Below are positions 19,923-29,865 of a stretch of DNA of 64,000 bases, piece by piece. The DNA comes from Lutibacter sp. B2. GTDB taxonomy: Bacteria; Bacillota; Clostridia; Peptostreptococcales; Thermotaleaceae. How positions within the stretch are numbered: position 1 is the first letter of the stretch; the number at the start of each line of letters is the position of its first letter. The position numbers were made by a program, and so were the translations under genes. The notes below the pieces were generated by a model that did no database searches, was not told the origin of the DNA, and saw nothing but the letters and a program-made list of their open reading frames with translations. Location of the stretch: positions 1 through 64,000 of the forward strand of contig JADPRS010000004.1 of assembly GCA_015686845.1 (NCBI GenBank). Direction: 5' to 3'.

Positions 19923-21677
19923 ATGAAAAGAGTAATGAAATGGATAAGCATGAAAAAAGGCACCATGGGAAAGGTGTTATTTAGATGGAAAGATATAAGC
20001 ATAGGATATAAATATGGTATGGGCATGTTGGTTATATTGACTTTATTCATTGTAGCTATTTGTATAACGATCAATTCATTCTCAAATATAGAGAAAAACA
20101 TTGAAAAATTAGAAGCAACAGACAAGAAACTTATAAAAATTACACAAATGGGTTCTTTGTTTAGGGAAAAAGATATTAACATTGGAGAGTTTATTCAATT
20201 TAAAAAGGATAGATATATTAATGAATATGAGGATACTAGAAGAAAAATTTTAATATTATCAGATGAAATAAAGCCCATCATGAATACGGATCAATTGAAA
20301 ATTTATTATAAGTATATTAAAACAAGTGATGAAAAGGTAGAAAAAACCTTTAAAAAGGAGATTATTTCATCTGTAAAAATGAATAAAGAAAAAAAGATTA
20401 TGAATGCAAGAATAATCATTTCTGCAACAAAAAATAGTACCATTGAAGTATTAGAAACAATGAGTAAGCTGGTTTCTAAAGAGTGTGAGCTAGCTGTGAA
20501 AAATGCAAATGCAAGTATAAAAAAGGGTATATATACGTTATTAATTTCTGTTATTATATCCATTATATTAGGAAGTCTTGCTACCTATATTATAGCAAGA
20601 CAAGTTAGAAAATATCTAGAACAGGTTATTAAAATTAGTGATCAAGTGGCACAAGGAGATCTTACAGTAAACAAGATTCATTATGATGGCAAAGATGAAA
20701 TCGGACAATTGGCAAGTTCAATAAATAAAATGATAGATAATTTTAGAAGGATCATAAATGAATTAGCAACCGTTTCTGAAGAAGTAAATAAGCAAAGTGA
20801 ATCTTTTACAAATATTGCAGAAGAGGTTAGAGGTGGAAGTGAGCAAATTGCTGAAACCATGCAACAAATGGCTATTGGAGCAGAAGAACAGGCTGATTCA
20901 TCTACAGAAATTTCACATAAGGTAAATGAACTATCTATTATTATTGAAGAATCTAATAATCATGGAAAAGAGTTAAAAGAGAGATCTGAATCCGTATTAG
21001 CTGTTACGGAAGTAGGAAATAAATTAATATTAGCATCTGTAGATCAAATGGATGTAATTAATAATGTTGTAAAGGAATCTGTAGAAAAAGTAAAAAACCT
21101 AGATGAAAAATCTAAAAATATTTCTACCTTAATAGATGTTATTAATTCTATTTCTAAACAAACAAATTTACTAGCATTAAATGCAGCTATTGAAGCAGCA
21201 AGAGCAGGAGAAGCAGGAAGAGGATTTGCAGTAGTCGCAGATGAAATCAGAAAGTTAGCTGAACAAGTTGGAAACTCAGCTAGTGAAATTAGAAGAATTA
21301 TAGAAGCTATTCAGAAGGATACGAATCTAGTAGCAGAAGCGTTGGAAATTGGATATGGAGAGGTGGAAAGTGGTAGAATACAGATTAGTGATACAGAAAA
21401 ATCTTTTGTAAAAATAGATAAAGAAGTAAGGCAGATGGCGGGAAATATACAACAGCTTTCTAAAAATCTATCAAAAGTAGTAGATCATAGTGTAGAGATT
21501 AGCACTTCTATAGAACAAGTAGCAGCTATCGCAGAGGAAAATTCTGCATCTATCGAGCAGACCTCAGCACTTGCTCAGCAAGAAAACAGTTCAATGGATT
21601 TGATGAAAAATAAAAATGGTGATATGATTCATTCGATTGAAAGGTTGAAAACATATATTAATAACTTTAAAATATAA
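19923..21677 (+). CDS. methyl-accepting chemotaxis protein with four-helix-bundle type sensor
   Basis: Chemoreceptor. TM1 is about residues 33-53, followed by a mostly helical extracellular region of about 150 residues (4HB type), TM2 about 202-223, HAMP, then the signalling domain with tip [18 protein letters not shown] and flanking adaptation helices. AAAGGAGG precedes ATG 19923. The N-terminal 30 residues before TM1 are basic and slightly longer than usual. The ligand is unknown. It lies 100 bases before the terD island but is probably an independent unit. Confidence 0.92.
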   Translation: MKRVMKWISMKKGTMGKVLFRWKDISIGYKYGMGMLVILTLFIVAICITINSFSNIEKNIEKLEATDKKLIKITQMGSLFREKDINIGEFIQFKKDRYINEYEDTRRKILILSDEIKPIMNTDQLKIYYKYIKTSDEKVEKTFKKEIISSVKMNKEKKIMNARIIISATKNSTIEVLETMSKLVSKECELAVKNANASIKKGIYTLLISVIISIILGSLATYIIARQVRKYLEQVIKISDQVAQGDLTVNKIHYDGKDEIGQLASSINKMIDNFRRIINELATVSEEVNKQSESFTNIAEEVRGGSEQIAETMQQMAIGAEEQADSSTEISHKVNELSIIIEESNNHGKELKERSESVLAVTEVGNKLILASVDQMDVINNVVKESVEKVKNLDEKSKNISTLIDVINSISKQTNLLALNAAIEAARAGEAGRGFAVVADEIRKLAEQVGNSASEIRRIIEAIQKDTNLVAEALEIGYGEVESGRIQISDTEKSFVKIDKEVRQMAGNIQQLSKNLSKVVDHSVEISTSIEQVAAIAEENSASIEQTSALAQQENSSMDLMKNKNGDMIHSIERLKTYINNFKI

Positions 21678-21778
21678 ATAAGTAGAAGGAATTTATAAAT
21701 TTAAGAAGAAATGTTAATAGTAGAACATATAAGGGTATAAATAAAAGGGGAATAACCCCAAAAATAGGAGGGTAAATT

Positions 21779-22357
21779 ATGGCAATTAGTTTACAAAAAG
21801 GACAAAAAGTTGATTTGACAAAAGGAAATCCAGGACTTACAAAAGTGGTAGTAGGTTTAGGGTGGGATACAAATAAGTATGATGGTGGACAGGATTTTGA
21901 CCTAGATGCAGCAGCATTTCTATTAGGGGAAAATAGTAAGGTGACGACTGATCATGACTTTATATTTTATAACAATTTAAAAGATGCAGCAGGTTCTATT
22001 ACTCACTTAGGAGATAACCTAACAGGTGAAGGTGATGGAGATGATGAGCAAATAAAAGTAGAGTTAGATAAAGTACCTGCTAATGTACATAAAATTGCAT
22101 TTACAGTAACGATTCATGATGCAGTAACAAGAAGACAAAATTTTGGACAAGTATCTAATGCTTTTATTAGAATTGTTAAAGAAGACAATGGCGAAGAGTT
22201 AATCAGATATGATTTAGGAGAAGATTTCAGTATTGAAACTGCTGTAGTCGTAGGGGAATTGTATCGTAATAATGGAGAATGGAAGTTTAGTGCAACTGGA
22301 AGTGGCTTTGAAGGTGGATTAAGTGCACTTTGTGGAAACTTTGGAATTAACATCTAA
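21779..22357 (+). CDS. terD: TerD family stress protein (first copy)
   Basis: Small cytosolic calcium-binding protein of the TerD family, part of the Ter chemical-stress and tellurite-resistance system. Hallmarks are the N-terminal [21 protein letters not shown], the Ca-binding acidic [11 protein letters not shown] and GEGDGDDEQ, and the C-terminal [12 protein letters not shown] with GFEGGL. Length 192 is standard. GGAGGG precedes ATG 21779. It heads a set of six co-directional genes ending at 27865, separated from the second copy by a 13-bp hairpin that may tune expression within the operon. Confidence 0.95.
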   Translation: MAISLQKGQKVDLTKGNPGLTKVVVGLGWDTNKYDGGQDFDLDAAAFLLGENSKVTTDHDFIFYNNLKDAAGSITHLGDNLTGEGDGDDEQIKVELDKVPANVHKIAFTVTIHDAVTRRQNFGQVSNAFIRIVKEDNGEELIRYDLGEDFSIETAVVVGELYRNNGEWKFSATGSGFEGGLSALCGNFGINI

Positions 22358-22370
22358 AATCATATATAAT

Positions 22371-22402
22371 TAAGAGTTAGAGAAAGTATTCTCTAACTCT
22401 TA
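22371..22402 (+). terminator. intra-operon hairpin (attenuator or processing site)
   Basis: A perfect TAAGAGTTAGAGA stem and complement with a 6-base loop between the first and second terD. It lacks a long T-run, so partial termination or RNA processing is more likely than a full stop. Confidence 0.6.
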
Positions 22403-22439
22403 TGTTCTACTAAGGAACAAAAATAAAGGAGGAAGTGTT

Positions 22440-23042
22440 ATGGGTATAAATTTAACAAAAGGCCAAAGAATAGATTTAACGAAAGGAAATGCAGGTTTAT
22501 CTCAAATTATGGTTGGATTAGGTTGGGATGCTGCACAGAATAAATCGGGGGGACTATTTGGAGGATTATTTGGAAGTAAAGCAGAAGATATTGATTGTGA
22601 TGCTTCTGTATTAATGTTAGATGAAAATGGAAAGTTTTCAAAAAAACAAGATCTTATTTATTTTGGAAATTTAAAAAGTGCTTGTGGTAGTGTTGTTCAC
22701 ACAGGAGATAATCTTACTGGTGATGGAGACGGGGACGATGAACAAATTATTGTAGAGTTAAATAAAGTGCCGTCTACGATTCATAAATTAGTTTTTGTAG
22801 TAAATATTTATGATTGTATTAGAAGAAAACAGGATTTTGGATTGATTAGAAATGCTTTTATTCGTATCGTGAATGGTTCAAATAAGCAAGAAATCATTAG
22901 ATATAATTTATCAGATGACTATGTTGGGAAAACAAGTTTGATCGTAGGAGAACTTTATAGACATAATACAGAGTGGAAATTTGCAGCCATTGGTGAAGGA
23001 ACACATGATGCTTCACTAAGTGAAATTGTGAAAAGATATTAA
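22440..23042 (+). CDS. terD: TerD family protein with glycine-rich insertion (second copy)
   Basis: TerD paralogue with [21 protein letters not shown], then an inserted [15 protein letters not shown] segment before the acidic DCDASVLML Ca site, followed by GDGDGDDEQ. The insertion of about 13 residues marks the TerD subgroup often placed beside ordinary TerD copies. The C-terminus differs from the other two ([13 protein letters not shown] in place of GFEGGL), so its interactions probably differ. AAGGAGG precedes ATG 22440; the third copy follows after 13 bases. Confidence 0.93.
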   Translation: MGINLTKGQRIDLTKGNAGLSQIMVGLGWDAAQNKSGGLFGGLFGSKAEDIDCDASVLMLDENGKFSKKQDLIYFGNLKSACGSVVHTGDNLTGDGDGDDEQIIVELNKVPSTIHKLVFVVNIYDCIRRKQDFGLIRNAFIRIVNGSNKQEIIRYNLSDDYVGKTSLIVGELYRHNTEWKFAAIGEGTHDASLSEIVKRY

Positions 23043-23055
23043 GGGGGAACAATTT

Positions 23056-23637
23056 ATGTCAATTAATCTATCAAAAGGACAAAGAATAGACTTAACAAAG
23101 AGTAATCCAGGACTTAAGAAAATCATAATAGGATTAGGCTGGGATACAAATAAGTATTCAGGAGGATATGATTTTGATTTAGATGCATCTGCGTTTTTAG
23201 CTGGTGAAGATGGAAAAGCAAAGAATGACTTGGACTTTATTTTCTATAATAATTTAGTTGGACCTAATGAATGTATCGTACATACAGGAGATAATCGTAC
23301 GGGAGAAGGCGATGGAGATGATGAACAGATTATAGTCGATTTTAGCAAGGTGCCAGAACATATACATAAAATTGCTATTACTGTAACGATTCATGATGCA
23401 ATACAAAGAAAACAAAGCTTTGGACAGGTTTCAAATGCTTTTGTTCATATCGTAAATGAAGAGACCAATGAGGAAGTATTAAGGTATGATCTTGGAGAAG
23501 ATTTTTCGGTAGAAACAGCTGTTGTAATTTGTGAATTATATCGTTATAATGGAGAGTGGAAATTCAGTGCAATAGGCAGTGGTTTTGAAGGTGGATTAGC
23601 TGCTCTTTGCAGAAATTATGGATTACAGGTAGGTTAA
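23056..23637 (+). CDS. terD: TerD family stress protein (third copy)
   Basis: Very like the first copy: [34 protein letters not shown] and GEGDGDDEQ, with the same [11 protein letters not shown] and GFEGGL ending. AGGGGG precedes ATG 23056. The close match suggests that copies one and three arose by duplication around the divergent second copy. A 15-bp hairpin follows before the CitE-like gene. Confidence 0.95.
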   Translation: MSINLSKGQRIDLTKSNPGLKKIIIGLGWDTNKYSGGYDFDLDASAFLAGEDGKAKNDLDFIFYNNLVGPNECIVHTGDNRTGEGDGDDEQIIVDFSKVPEHIHKIAITVTIHDAIQRKQSFGQVSNAFVHIVNEETNEEVLRYDLGEDFSVETAVVICELYRYNGEWKFSAIGSGFEGGLAALCRNYGLQVG

Positions 23638-23642
23638 TAGTG

Positions 23643-23676
23643 TAACAAAGTCTTCCTCTTTAGGAAGATTTTGTTA
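23643..23676 (+). terminator. hairpin between terD and the biosynthetic genes
   Basis: TAACAAAGTCTTCCT pairs with AGGAAGATTTTGTTA with one mismatch. The short 3' T content suggests partial termination, separating TerD expression from the downstream enzymes. Confidence 0.6.
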
Positions 23677-23698
23677 GTTATGAAGAAAGGGGAGGGCA

Positions 23699-24769
23699 AT
23701 GAGGTATTTTGACTATTTAACAGAAAATGAAAGACAATCAATTTTCTATTCTCCGCCAGAAGAATTTTCTAGAGAAGATGAAAAAGAAAAGATTACATAT
23801 GCACTAGGGGCTACATTGTACATGCCAGCATTAAAAGAAACAATCGCACAAGATATACTACAAAAAAAGCATAAAGGACTCATATCTATGGTAATTTGCC
23901 TAGAAGATGCGATAGGAGATGAGCAAGTAAGCCGTGCAGAAGAATCTTTATATAAGCATTTAAATGATTTGGCATTGGCTATAGAAGAAGGACGGTTTGA
24001 AGACAAAAAACTTCCGTTTATTTTTATACGAGTAAGAAATCCAAATCAAATGATGCACATTGCAAGTGAAATAGATGTAAATCTGAAACTGCTTACAGGA
24101 TTTGTATTACCAAAATTTTCAAATGAAAATGGAGATAAATATTTCGAAATATTGCGACAATTAAATGAGAAAACAGATCATACTTTATATGCAATGCCAA
24201 TTTTGGAAACAAAAGAATTGATCTATAAGGAATGTAGAGATAAGGAATTAGACTTCATAGAACAAATAATAGATAGACATAATGATTTAGTATTAAATAT
24301 ACGTGTAGGTGCAACGGATTTTTCCAGTATTTTTGGATTAAGAAAAGGGTATGAAATGACTATTTATGATGTTGCGGTCATAAGAGATTGTTTTGTAGAT
24401 ATTTTAAATAGATTCATTCGGATGGATAAGAACTATATTGTATCTGGACCTGTATGGGAATATTTTGGGATAGATGGATTAATGAAGGAAGCGTTGCTTG
24501 ATCAAGTCAATGGATTTACAGGAAAGACGGTTATTCACCCGAGTCATATAATACCAGTTCAAGCTATTTGTTCAGTAAGTCATGAACAATATTTGGATGC
24601 TTTAAGTATTATTGAAAATAATAATGGCCAGGTGGGCGTCATGAAAAGTAAACATGAAAACAAGATGAATGAAATAAAGCCTCATTTAAATTGGGCTAAA
24701 AAAATACTAATAAAATCAAGAATCTATGGGGTGTATCATGAAGGAAAAAACTTTGCAGACCTGTTATAA
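23699..24769 (+). CDS. HpcH/HpaI-CitE-like lyase of the Ter system
   Basis: TIM-barrel protein related to citrate lyase beta subunit. The acidic ICLEDAIGDE segment (around residue 65-75) matches the metal-binding region of CitE, with RVRNP and VLPKF following, and RVGATDFSSIFG and HPSHI later. At 356 residues it is longer than ordinary CitE. No alpha or gamma citrate lyase subunit is present. In Ter gene neighbourhoods a CitE-like enzyme accompanies phosphoribosyltransferases and a HAD phosphatase in a predicted biosynthetic pathway whose product is unknown. GGGGAGGG precedes ATG 23699. The next gene overlaps its end. Confidence 0.88.
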   Translation: MRYFDYLTENERQSIFYSPPEEFSREDEKEKITYALGATLYMPALKETIAQDILQKKHKGLISMVICLEDAIGDEQVSRAEESLYKHLNDLALAIEEGRFEDKKLPFIFIRVRNPNQMMHIASEIDVNLKLLTGFVLPKFSNENGDKYFEILRQLNEKTDHTLYAMPILETKELIYKECRDKELDFIEQIIDRHNDLVLNIRVGATDFSSIFGLRKGYEMTIYDVAVIRDCFVDILNRFIRMDKNYIVSGPVWEYFGIDGLMKEALLDQVNGFTGKTVIHPSHIIPVQAICSVSHEQYLDALSIIENNNGQVGVMKSKHENKMNEIKPHLNWAKKILIKSRIYGVYHEGKNFADLL

Positions 24770-27074
24770 GATTGATCAAGATTTACATGTACATATAAAA
24801 ATAAAAGAAAATCCCTACAATGTTCCGCTAGATGAATTGTTTTCTATGGCAAAAAGATATAATAAAAAAAGAAGTTTTTTGTTTGTCAGCAAGGTTTTAG
24901 GAAAGCATATCCCAGTCAATCCACGTACCGTAATTGATACAAGTGAAATGCTGGCAAGGGAGTATAGGAAGACTATTCACGGGAAAAAGAAAACGTTATT
25001 TATTGGATTTGCAGAAACGGCTACTGCATTAGGACATGCCATGTTTGATTGCTTTGAAAATGCAAGCTATATTCATACAACGAGAGAAGAAATGATAGAC
25101 AAAGAATCTTTCATTTCTTTTGAAGAAGAACATTCCCATGCAACTGCACACAGATGTTATCCAATAGATGAATCTATTTTTAAAAATAGCGAAACAATTG
25201 TACTGGTAGATGATGAGATTACAACAGGAAAAACCGCATTAAATATTATTAGATCTATTCAAAAAAAATATCCTAAAAAAGAATATGCAGTAGTATCTAT
25301 ATTAGATTGGCGTAAAAAAGAAGACATAAAGAGGTATGAAGAATTACAAAATGAACTGGATATTAAAATTCATACAGTTTCTATCATAAGTGGGGAAATT
25401 ACAGTGGAGGGAACTCCTTCAAAAAAGAAAGAGATAAAAATGAAAGAAAATTCACAAAAAATAGACATAAATATGCATTATTTAGATGAAGAATTTGAAA
25501 AAGTTCATTTTGCATCAGTAAATAATTTGAATGAAATAAATAGCATACCTTATATAAAAGAAACAGCAAGATTTGGATTATCTTCAATGGAAGTAAAAGA
25601 AATCCATGAAAAATGCAAGTGTGCAGGAGAAAAATTAGGGAAATTAAGAAATGGAAAACATACATTATGTCTTGGAAATGGAGAATTTATGTATATTCCA
25701 CTTAAGATTGCTTCCCATATGGGAGATGGGGTAGTATACCATTCTACTACTAGAAGTCCAATTCATCCATTTGATCAAGGTAATTATGCTATAAAAAATG
25801 CTTTTTCTTATCCAAACCCTGAAGATGCTACCATCATGAACTATTTTTATAATATACCTTATGGATATTATGATGAACTATTTATTTTTATTGAAAGAGA
25901 AATAGAGAGAGCCAGATTAGATGCAATGATCTTTGAACTTAAAAAAGTAGGATGTAAAACAGTTCATTTTATTTTTGCTTCAAAAGATGTAAATAAAAAA
26001 GAAAACTTTGGCAGTTATTCTCATAAGGATGTAACATTTTTAGTAAAAGATTTAAATGAAGCGATGGAAGAGTTGGGGACTGAAGAGAGAGAAAGGGCCA
26101 TTCAAAGTGGTACCCATTATTCAGAAATGCTACCCCTAGAATATAATCCTACTTTAGAATATATAAACTTATTTCATGAAACATTAAAGACAACAGCAGA
26201 AAAGATTGCTAAGTCAGTTTCTGTAGTTGGAGAAAAGATCATTAAAAATAGGGGGAAAGATATTGTCCTAGTGTCGCTAGCAAGAGCGGGTACGCCTATT
26301 GGAATATTGATTAAAAGATATATTGAATATAAATACAAAGAAAACATTCCTCATTATAGTATTTCTATTATTAGAGGAAAAGGGATAGATGAAAATGCTA
26401 TTAAGCATATTCTCGAAAATCATCCAAACAAAGAAATTCAGTTTATTGATGGATGGACTGGAAAAGGGGCTATAACGAGAGTCCTTACAGATGCTTGCAA
26501 TGAGTTAAAAGAAAGAGAAGGAATATATGTAAATGATGATTTGGCAGTTCTAGCAGATCCAGGGCATTGTGTATCCACCTTTGGAACGAGAGAAGATTTT
26601 TTGATTCCTAGTGCATGTTTAAATTCTACTGTTTCAGGCTTGGTTAGTAGAACTGTACTCAGAGAAGATTTAATTCATGAGGATGATTTTCATGGAGCGA
26701 AATATTATAGGGAGTTAAGAGACGAGGACGTATCTAATCTATATATTGATACCGTTACTTCTAAATTTTCACCTATAGTAGAGGAAGTAATAGAGGAAGA
26801 TACAAATCCATCTTGGGCAGGATTAGAGGATATAAAGACCATGCAAGAAGAATTTGAGATAGAAGATATTAATTTAATAAAGCCAGGAATAGGAGAAACA
26901 ACAAGGGTACTTCTTAGAAGAATTCCTTGGAAAATCCTTGTTAGAGAGGATAATAAAAATTTAGAACATATTTATTTACTTGCAAAAGATAAAAATGTGC
27001 CTATCGAGATTTATCCTAATATGACGTATCTATGTTGTGGACTGATCAAGCCATTAAAGGGGAATAAAGAATGA
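24738..27074 (+). CDS. fused phosphoribosyltransferase-TRSP and StiP-type protein
   Basis: A 778-residue two-part enzyme. The N-terminal half is a phosphoribosyltransferase with PRPP-binding ETIVLVDDEITTGKT (about 149-163), followed by a region matching the TRSP domain that normally accompanies it (FGLSSMEVKEIHEKC, CLGNGEFMYIP, YHSTTRSPI). The second half, from about residue 470, has VSLARAGTPIG and FIDGWTGKGAI and resembles StiP/PRTase_1 proteins of Ter clusters. In the neighbourhoods I know these two halves are usually separate genes. ATG 24738 has GGGGTG just upstream and overlaps the lyase gene by 32 bases. It probably transfers a ribose-phosphate to an unknown base; catalysis is not shown. 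Confidence 0.8.
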   Translation: MKEKTLQTCYKIDQDLHVHIKIKENPYNVPLDELFSMAKRYNKKRSFLFVSKVLGKHIPVNPRTVIDTSEMLAREYRKTIHGKKKTLFIGFAETATALGHAMFDCFENASYIHTTREEMIDKESFISFEEEHSHATAHRCYPIDESIFKNSETIVLVDDEITTGKTALNIIRSIQKKYPKKEYAVVSILDWRKKEDIKRYEELQNELDIKIHTVSIISGEITVEGTPSKKKEIKMKENSQKIDINMHYLDEEFEKVHFASVNNLNEINSIPYIKETARFGLSSMEVKEIHEKCKCAGEKLGKLRNGKHTLCLGNGEFMYIPLKIASHMGDGVVYHSTTRSPIHPFDQGNYAIKNAFSYPNPEDATIMNYFYNIPYGYYDELFIFIEREIERARLDAMIFELKKVGCKTVHFIFASKDVNKKENFGSYSHKDVTFLVKDLNEAMEELGTEERERAIQSGTHYSEMLPLEYNPTLEYINLFHETLKTTAEKIAKSVSVVGEKIIKNRGKDIVLVSLARAGTPIGILIKRYIEYKYKENIPHYSISIIRGKGIDENAIKHILENHPNKEIQFIDGWTGKGAITRVLTDACNELKEREGIYVNDDLAVLADPGHCVSTFGTREDFLIPSACLNSTVSGLVSRTVLREDLIHEDDFHGAKYYRELRDEDVSNLYIDTVTSKFSPIVEEVIEEDTNPSWAGLEDIKTMQEEFEIEDINLIKPGIGETTRVLLRRIPWKILVREDNKNLEHIYLLAKDKNVPIEIYPNMTYLCCGLIKPLKGNKE

Positions 27075-27865
27075 TTTTTGCAAGTGATTTAGATAGAACA
27101 TTGATTTATTCAAAGAAGTTTGTTAAAGAGGACATGAAAAATATTAGGCTTATCGAGACAAAGGAAGAAGAATCAATATCGTATATGACGGAAAAGGCAA
27201 TAGATCAGCTCAAAGAATTATCAAAAAAAGCATCGTTTATACCCGTAACCACTAGAACCATTGCGCAGTATAAAAGAATACATCTTTTTAGGGATGAAAT
27301 TAAACCTAAATATGCCATTACGAGTAATGGTGGAAATATAATAATTAATGGAGAAGTAGATACGAACTGGAACGAAAAAATTAGAAAAAGCATAGGAGCA
27401 GACTCTTTAGCTACAGAAGATGTGTTGAAAAAATTTGAAGATATTAAATCGGATACATGGCTTCTTAAAAGTCATATTGCAGAAGATTTATTTCATTATT
27501 TTATAGTGGATAGAGAAAATGTGCCACTAAAGGAGCTGGAGACATTTAGTGATTTCCTGAATGAAAATAATTGGAAAACTTCTCTTCAAGGAAGGAAGTT
27601 GTATTTTGTTCCTCAATGTGTTTGTAAGTGGAAGGCATTAGAGTATATAAAAGATCGAGAAGAAGAAACCTTTATCGCATCAGCAGGAGATTCCCTATTA
27701 GATTTACCTATGCTTAAAATGGCAGATTATGCAGTTGTTCCAAAGCATGGAGAAATATATAAATTTTATGAAAAGGGTAAAGATGATCATATTATATTTA
27801 CAGAATCAGAAGGGATTATTGCTGCGGAGGAGATACTACAAAAGATCATAGGGTGTACAAAATAA
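27071..27865 (+). CDS. HAD-superfamily phosphatase of the Ter island
   Basis: Haloacid-dehalogenase fold hydrolase. Motif I is SDLDRTLIY (5-13) with nucleophile and acid aspartates, motif II lies in TTR, and motif IV is GDSLLDLPML near residue 215. A C2-type cap occupies the middle. Length 264 is normal. Its ATG overlaps the previous stop in ATGA, showing translational coupling with the phosphoribosyltransferase, so it probably dephosphorylates that pathway's product. A terminator follows, ending the island. Confidence 0.88.
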   Translation: MIFASDLDRTLIYSKKFVKEDMKNIRLIETKEEESISYMTEKAIDQLKELSKKASFIPVTTRTIAQYKRIHLFRDEIKPKYAITSNGGNIIINGEVDTNWNEKIRKSIGADSLATEDVLKKFEDIKSDTWLLKSHIAEDLFHYFIVDRENVPLKELETFSDFLNENNWKTSLQGRKLYFVPQCVCKWKALEYIKDREEETFIASAGDSLLDLPMLKMADYAVVPKHGEIYKFYEKGKDDHIIFTESEGIIAAEEILQKIIGCTK

Positions 27866-27893
27866 AAAAGTGACGATTGTCGCTTTTTTTTGA
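27866..27893 (+). terminator. rho-independent terminator of the Ter island
   Basis: AAAAAAGTGAC / GTCGCTTTTTT stem with a GATT loop and T-run. Confidence 0.85.
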
Positions 27894-27941
27894 ATATATA
27901 GGAGAAATGATATAAGTAAGTGTTATAAGAAAGATTCAAAT

Positions 27942-28526
27942 TTACCTATATTTTTTCATCCATGTATCCCATAAAGTTCCTATTCGATCAACGATAAAAG
28001 GATCGAATTGAGTACTTGCATTATTATAAATCTCTTCTTTACAGTTTTCCCATGAAAAAGGATCTCTATAAGGCCGAGCGGATGTCATTGCATCGATGCT
28101 ATCGCAAATGGCAATAATTCGTGCACCAATAGGGATCAATTCTTCTTTAAGTCCTGTTGGATATCCTGAACCATCCCATCTTTCGTGATGAGATAAAATG
28201 ATTTCTGAAATTGATTGTAAATATTTAGATTTTTTGATGATATCATATCCAATTTGAGGATGTTGTTTCATCATCTCCCATTCAGGCTGTGTTAACTTTC
28301 CTACCTTGTTTAGTATCTGATCTGGAACCCCTATTTTACCGATATCGTGTAGATGACCTGCAATATGAATAAATTCCACTGTTTCATCAGGAAGGTTTAA
28401 TTTTTTTGCTAAATCAAGAGCCATGTCTCCAACTCTAGAAGAGTGACCTGACGTATAAAGATCTTTTGCTTCTAAAGCGTGTATGAGGCAATGACTTATA
28501 TCGTGATATATATCCATCGTATGCAT
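27942..28526 (-). CDS. HD-GYP domain phosphohydrolase
   Basis: Predicted c-di-GMP phosphodiesterase. The protein is essentially one HD-GYP domain: HSSRVGDMALDLAKKL, the HD pair in AGHLHDIGKIGVPD, LSHHERWDGSGYP with the GYP core, and ICDSIDAMTS. The start is ATG 28526, with GGAGG 10 bases upstream; the reading frame extends further but without a ribosome site. It is divergent from a GGDEF gene. A Fur-like box sits in its promoter region, so iron probably represses it. No sensor domain is attached. Confidence 0.88.
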   Translation of the reverse strand: MHTMDIYHDISHCLIHALEAKDLYTSGHSSRVGDMALDLAKKLNLPDETVEFIHIAGHLHDIGKIGVPDQILNKVGKLTQPEWEMMKQHPQIGYDIIKKSKYLQSISEIILSHHERWDGSGYPTGLKEELIPIGARIIAICDSIDAMTSARPYRDPFSWENCKEEIYNNASTQFDPFIVDRIGTLWDTWMKKYR

Positions 28527-28561
28527 TAGATAAATCCTCCATAATCTTATGATAATGTAAA

Positions 28562-28576
28562 TGATAATCATTATAG
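28562..28576 (-). promoter_or_regulatory. Fur-like box upstream of the HD-GYP gene
   Basis: TGATAATCATTATAG matches the 7-1-7 Fur repeat at 14 of 15 positions. It lies 36 bases before the HD-GYP start codon, where the -10 region would be. Confidence 0.75.
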
Positions 28577-28613
28577 TAATAGTACAATATATTCTACTTA
28601 AAAGTCAATTATA

Positions 28614-28642
28614 TTGACAATATAGTGAAATTCTACTATATT
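28614..28642 (+). promoter_or_regulatory. sigma-A type promoter of the GGDEF gene
   Basis: TTGACA (28614-28619) and TATATT (28637-28642), 17 bases apart, upstream of ATG 28681. The Fur-like box of the divergent gene lies 38 bases further upstream. Confidence 0.75.
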
Positions 28643-28680
28643 AAATGAGAAGGGTTATCAAATTATAAGGGGCGTAATAT

Positions 28681-29742
28681 ATGGAAATAATTAAAAAAAA
28701 TAAAATATCCATTATAGAAGAACAATATATAGGATTTCAATTAATGGCATTATTGATTAATATTTTTAGTTATTTTGAAATGGATAGAAAATGGACTTTA
28801 GAAGACCAGATATTTCTTGCTACGTATACTATATATATTGGTTATATTGTATATCTATTTATGAGTAAAGGATTCTTTGAAAAAGATACTATGGATTTTA
28901 GTCCAGCCCACATAACACCAATAATGGATATTGTAATTATTACTTATATAATGATTTTTCAAGAAAGATTTGAAATGGTTTTATGTTCTCTTTACTACCT
29001 ATTTATAATATATCATACTATGCGTTTTCCAAGAAAGAATACAATCTATTGGGTTGGATTAGTTTCTAGTTCTTGTTTTATAAATGCGTTTATTAAAGAA
29101 AAATTGATTATTAATTTTATACCAATGATTTTTCAAATTGGTGTTTTTTGGATTTTCACGTATGTTTTTTCATCTGTGGTTAAGGCACTAAGTGTAAGCG
29201 AATCAAAAAATGAATATATGATCAAAGAATTGGCACAGAAAAACAAGATGCTCATAGAATATGCTTCTCAGGATTATCTTACTAGTTTATTAAATCATAA
29301 AAGCTTTTATGAATACTTAGAAAAAATTTTTGTTACGACTAAAACCTTTTCCGTATGTATATTAGATATAGATAATTTTAAAAAGGTAAATGATCAATAT
29401 GGTCATATTGCTGGAGATGAAATATTAAAACAAGTAGCTGATATTTTAAAAGCTTCGGTTTGTTCCACCGATATTGTATCAAGATACGGTGGAGAAGAGT
29501 TTGCGATTATTTTTCCAAATACCAAAATAGAGTTAGCCAAAATAATCTGTGAAAGAATTAGATTGAATATTCAAGAAGCCGCTTTTAAAGCCCTGACTAA
29601 AAATATAAATATAACCATTAGTGGTGGAGTGAAAGAAATAAACAAAGAGGTTTATTTAGAAGCGCAAAAAAAGTTTGTTGATAGTGTAGATCAACTTTTA
29701 TATAAGGCAAAGATGAGTGGGAAGAATAAAATATTAGGTTAA
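28681..29742 (+). CDS. membrane GGDEF diguanylate cyclase
   Basis: About six hydrophobic helices (residues 15-175) form a membrane sensor, followed by a coiled-coil linker and a GGDEF domain with DIDNFKKVNDQYGH and active GGEEF (270-274). The inhibitory RxxD site is absent: the matching position reads CSTD (261-264), so product inhibition at that site is not expected, unlike the other cyclase in the window. AAGGGG precedes ATG 28681. It is divergent from the HD-GYP phosphodiesterase, pairing synthesis and breakdown of c-di-GMP. Confidence 0.9.
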   Translation: MEIIKKNKISIIEEQYIGFQLMALLINIFSYFEMDRKWTLEDQIFLATYTIYIGYIVYLFMSKGFFEKDTMDFSPAHITPIMDIVIITYIMIFQERFEMVLCSLYYLFIIYHTMRFPRKNTIYWVGLVSSSCFINAFIKEKLIINFIPMIFQIGVFWIFTYVFSSVVKALSVSESKNEYMIKELAQKNKMLIEYASQDYLTSLLNHKSFYEYLEKIFVTTKTFSVCILDIDNFKKVNDQYGHIAGDEILKQVADILKASVCSTDIVSRYGGEEFAIIFPNTKIELAKIICERIRLNIQEAAFKALTKNINITISGGVKEINKEVYLEAQKKFVDSVDQLLYKAKMSGKNKILG

Positions 29743-29798
29743 CGATCAGAACATCATTCATGAAAATGAAGATGTTTATTTTTTTATATTTAAACAGC

Positions 29799-29844
29799 TT
29801 GACAAATATAGAAAAAGAAAATATAATAATGATAATCAATATCA
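29799..29844 (+). promoter_or_regulatory. promoter with downstream Fur-like box
   Basis: TTGACA (29799-29804) and TATAAT (29822-29827), 17 bases apart, are followed at once by TGATAATCAATATCA (29830-29844), which matches the Fur 7-1-7 box at 14 of 15 positions. It drives the DUF2325 gene. Confidence 0.82.
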
Positions 29845-29865
29845 ATAAAGAAGAGAGGTGAATAT

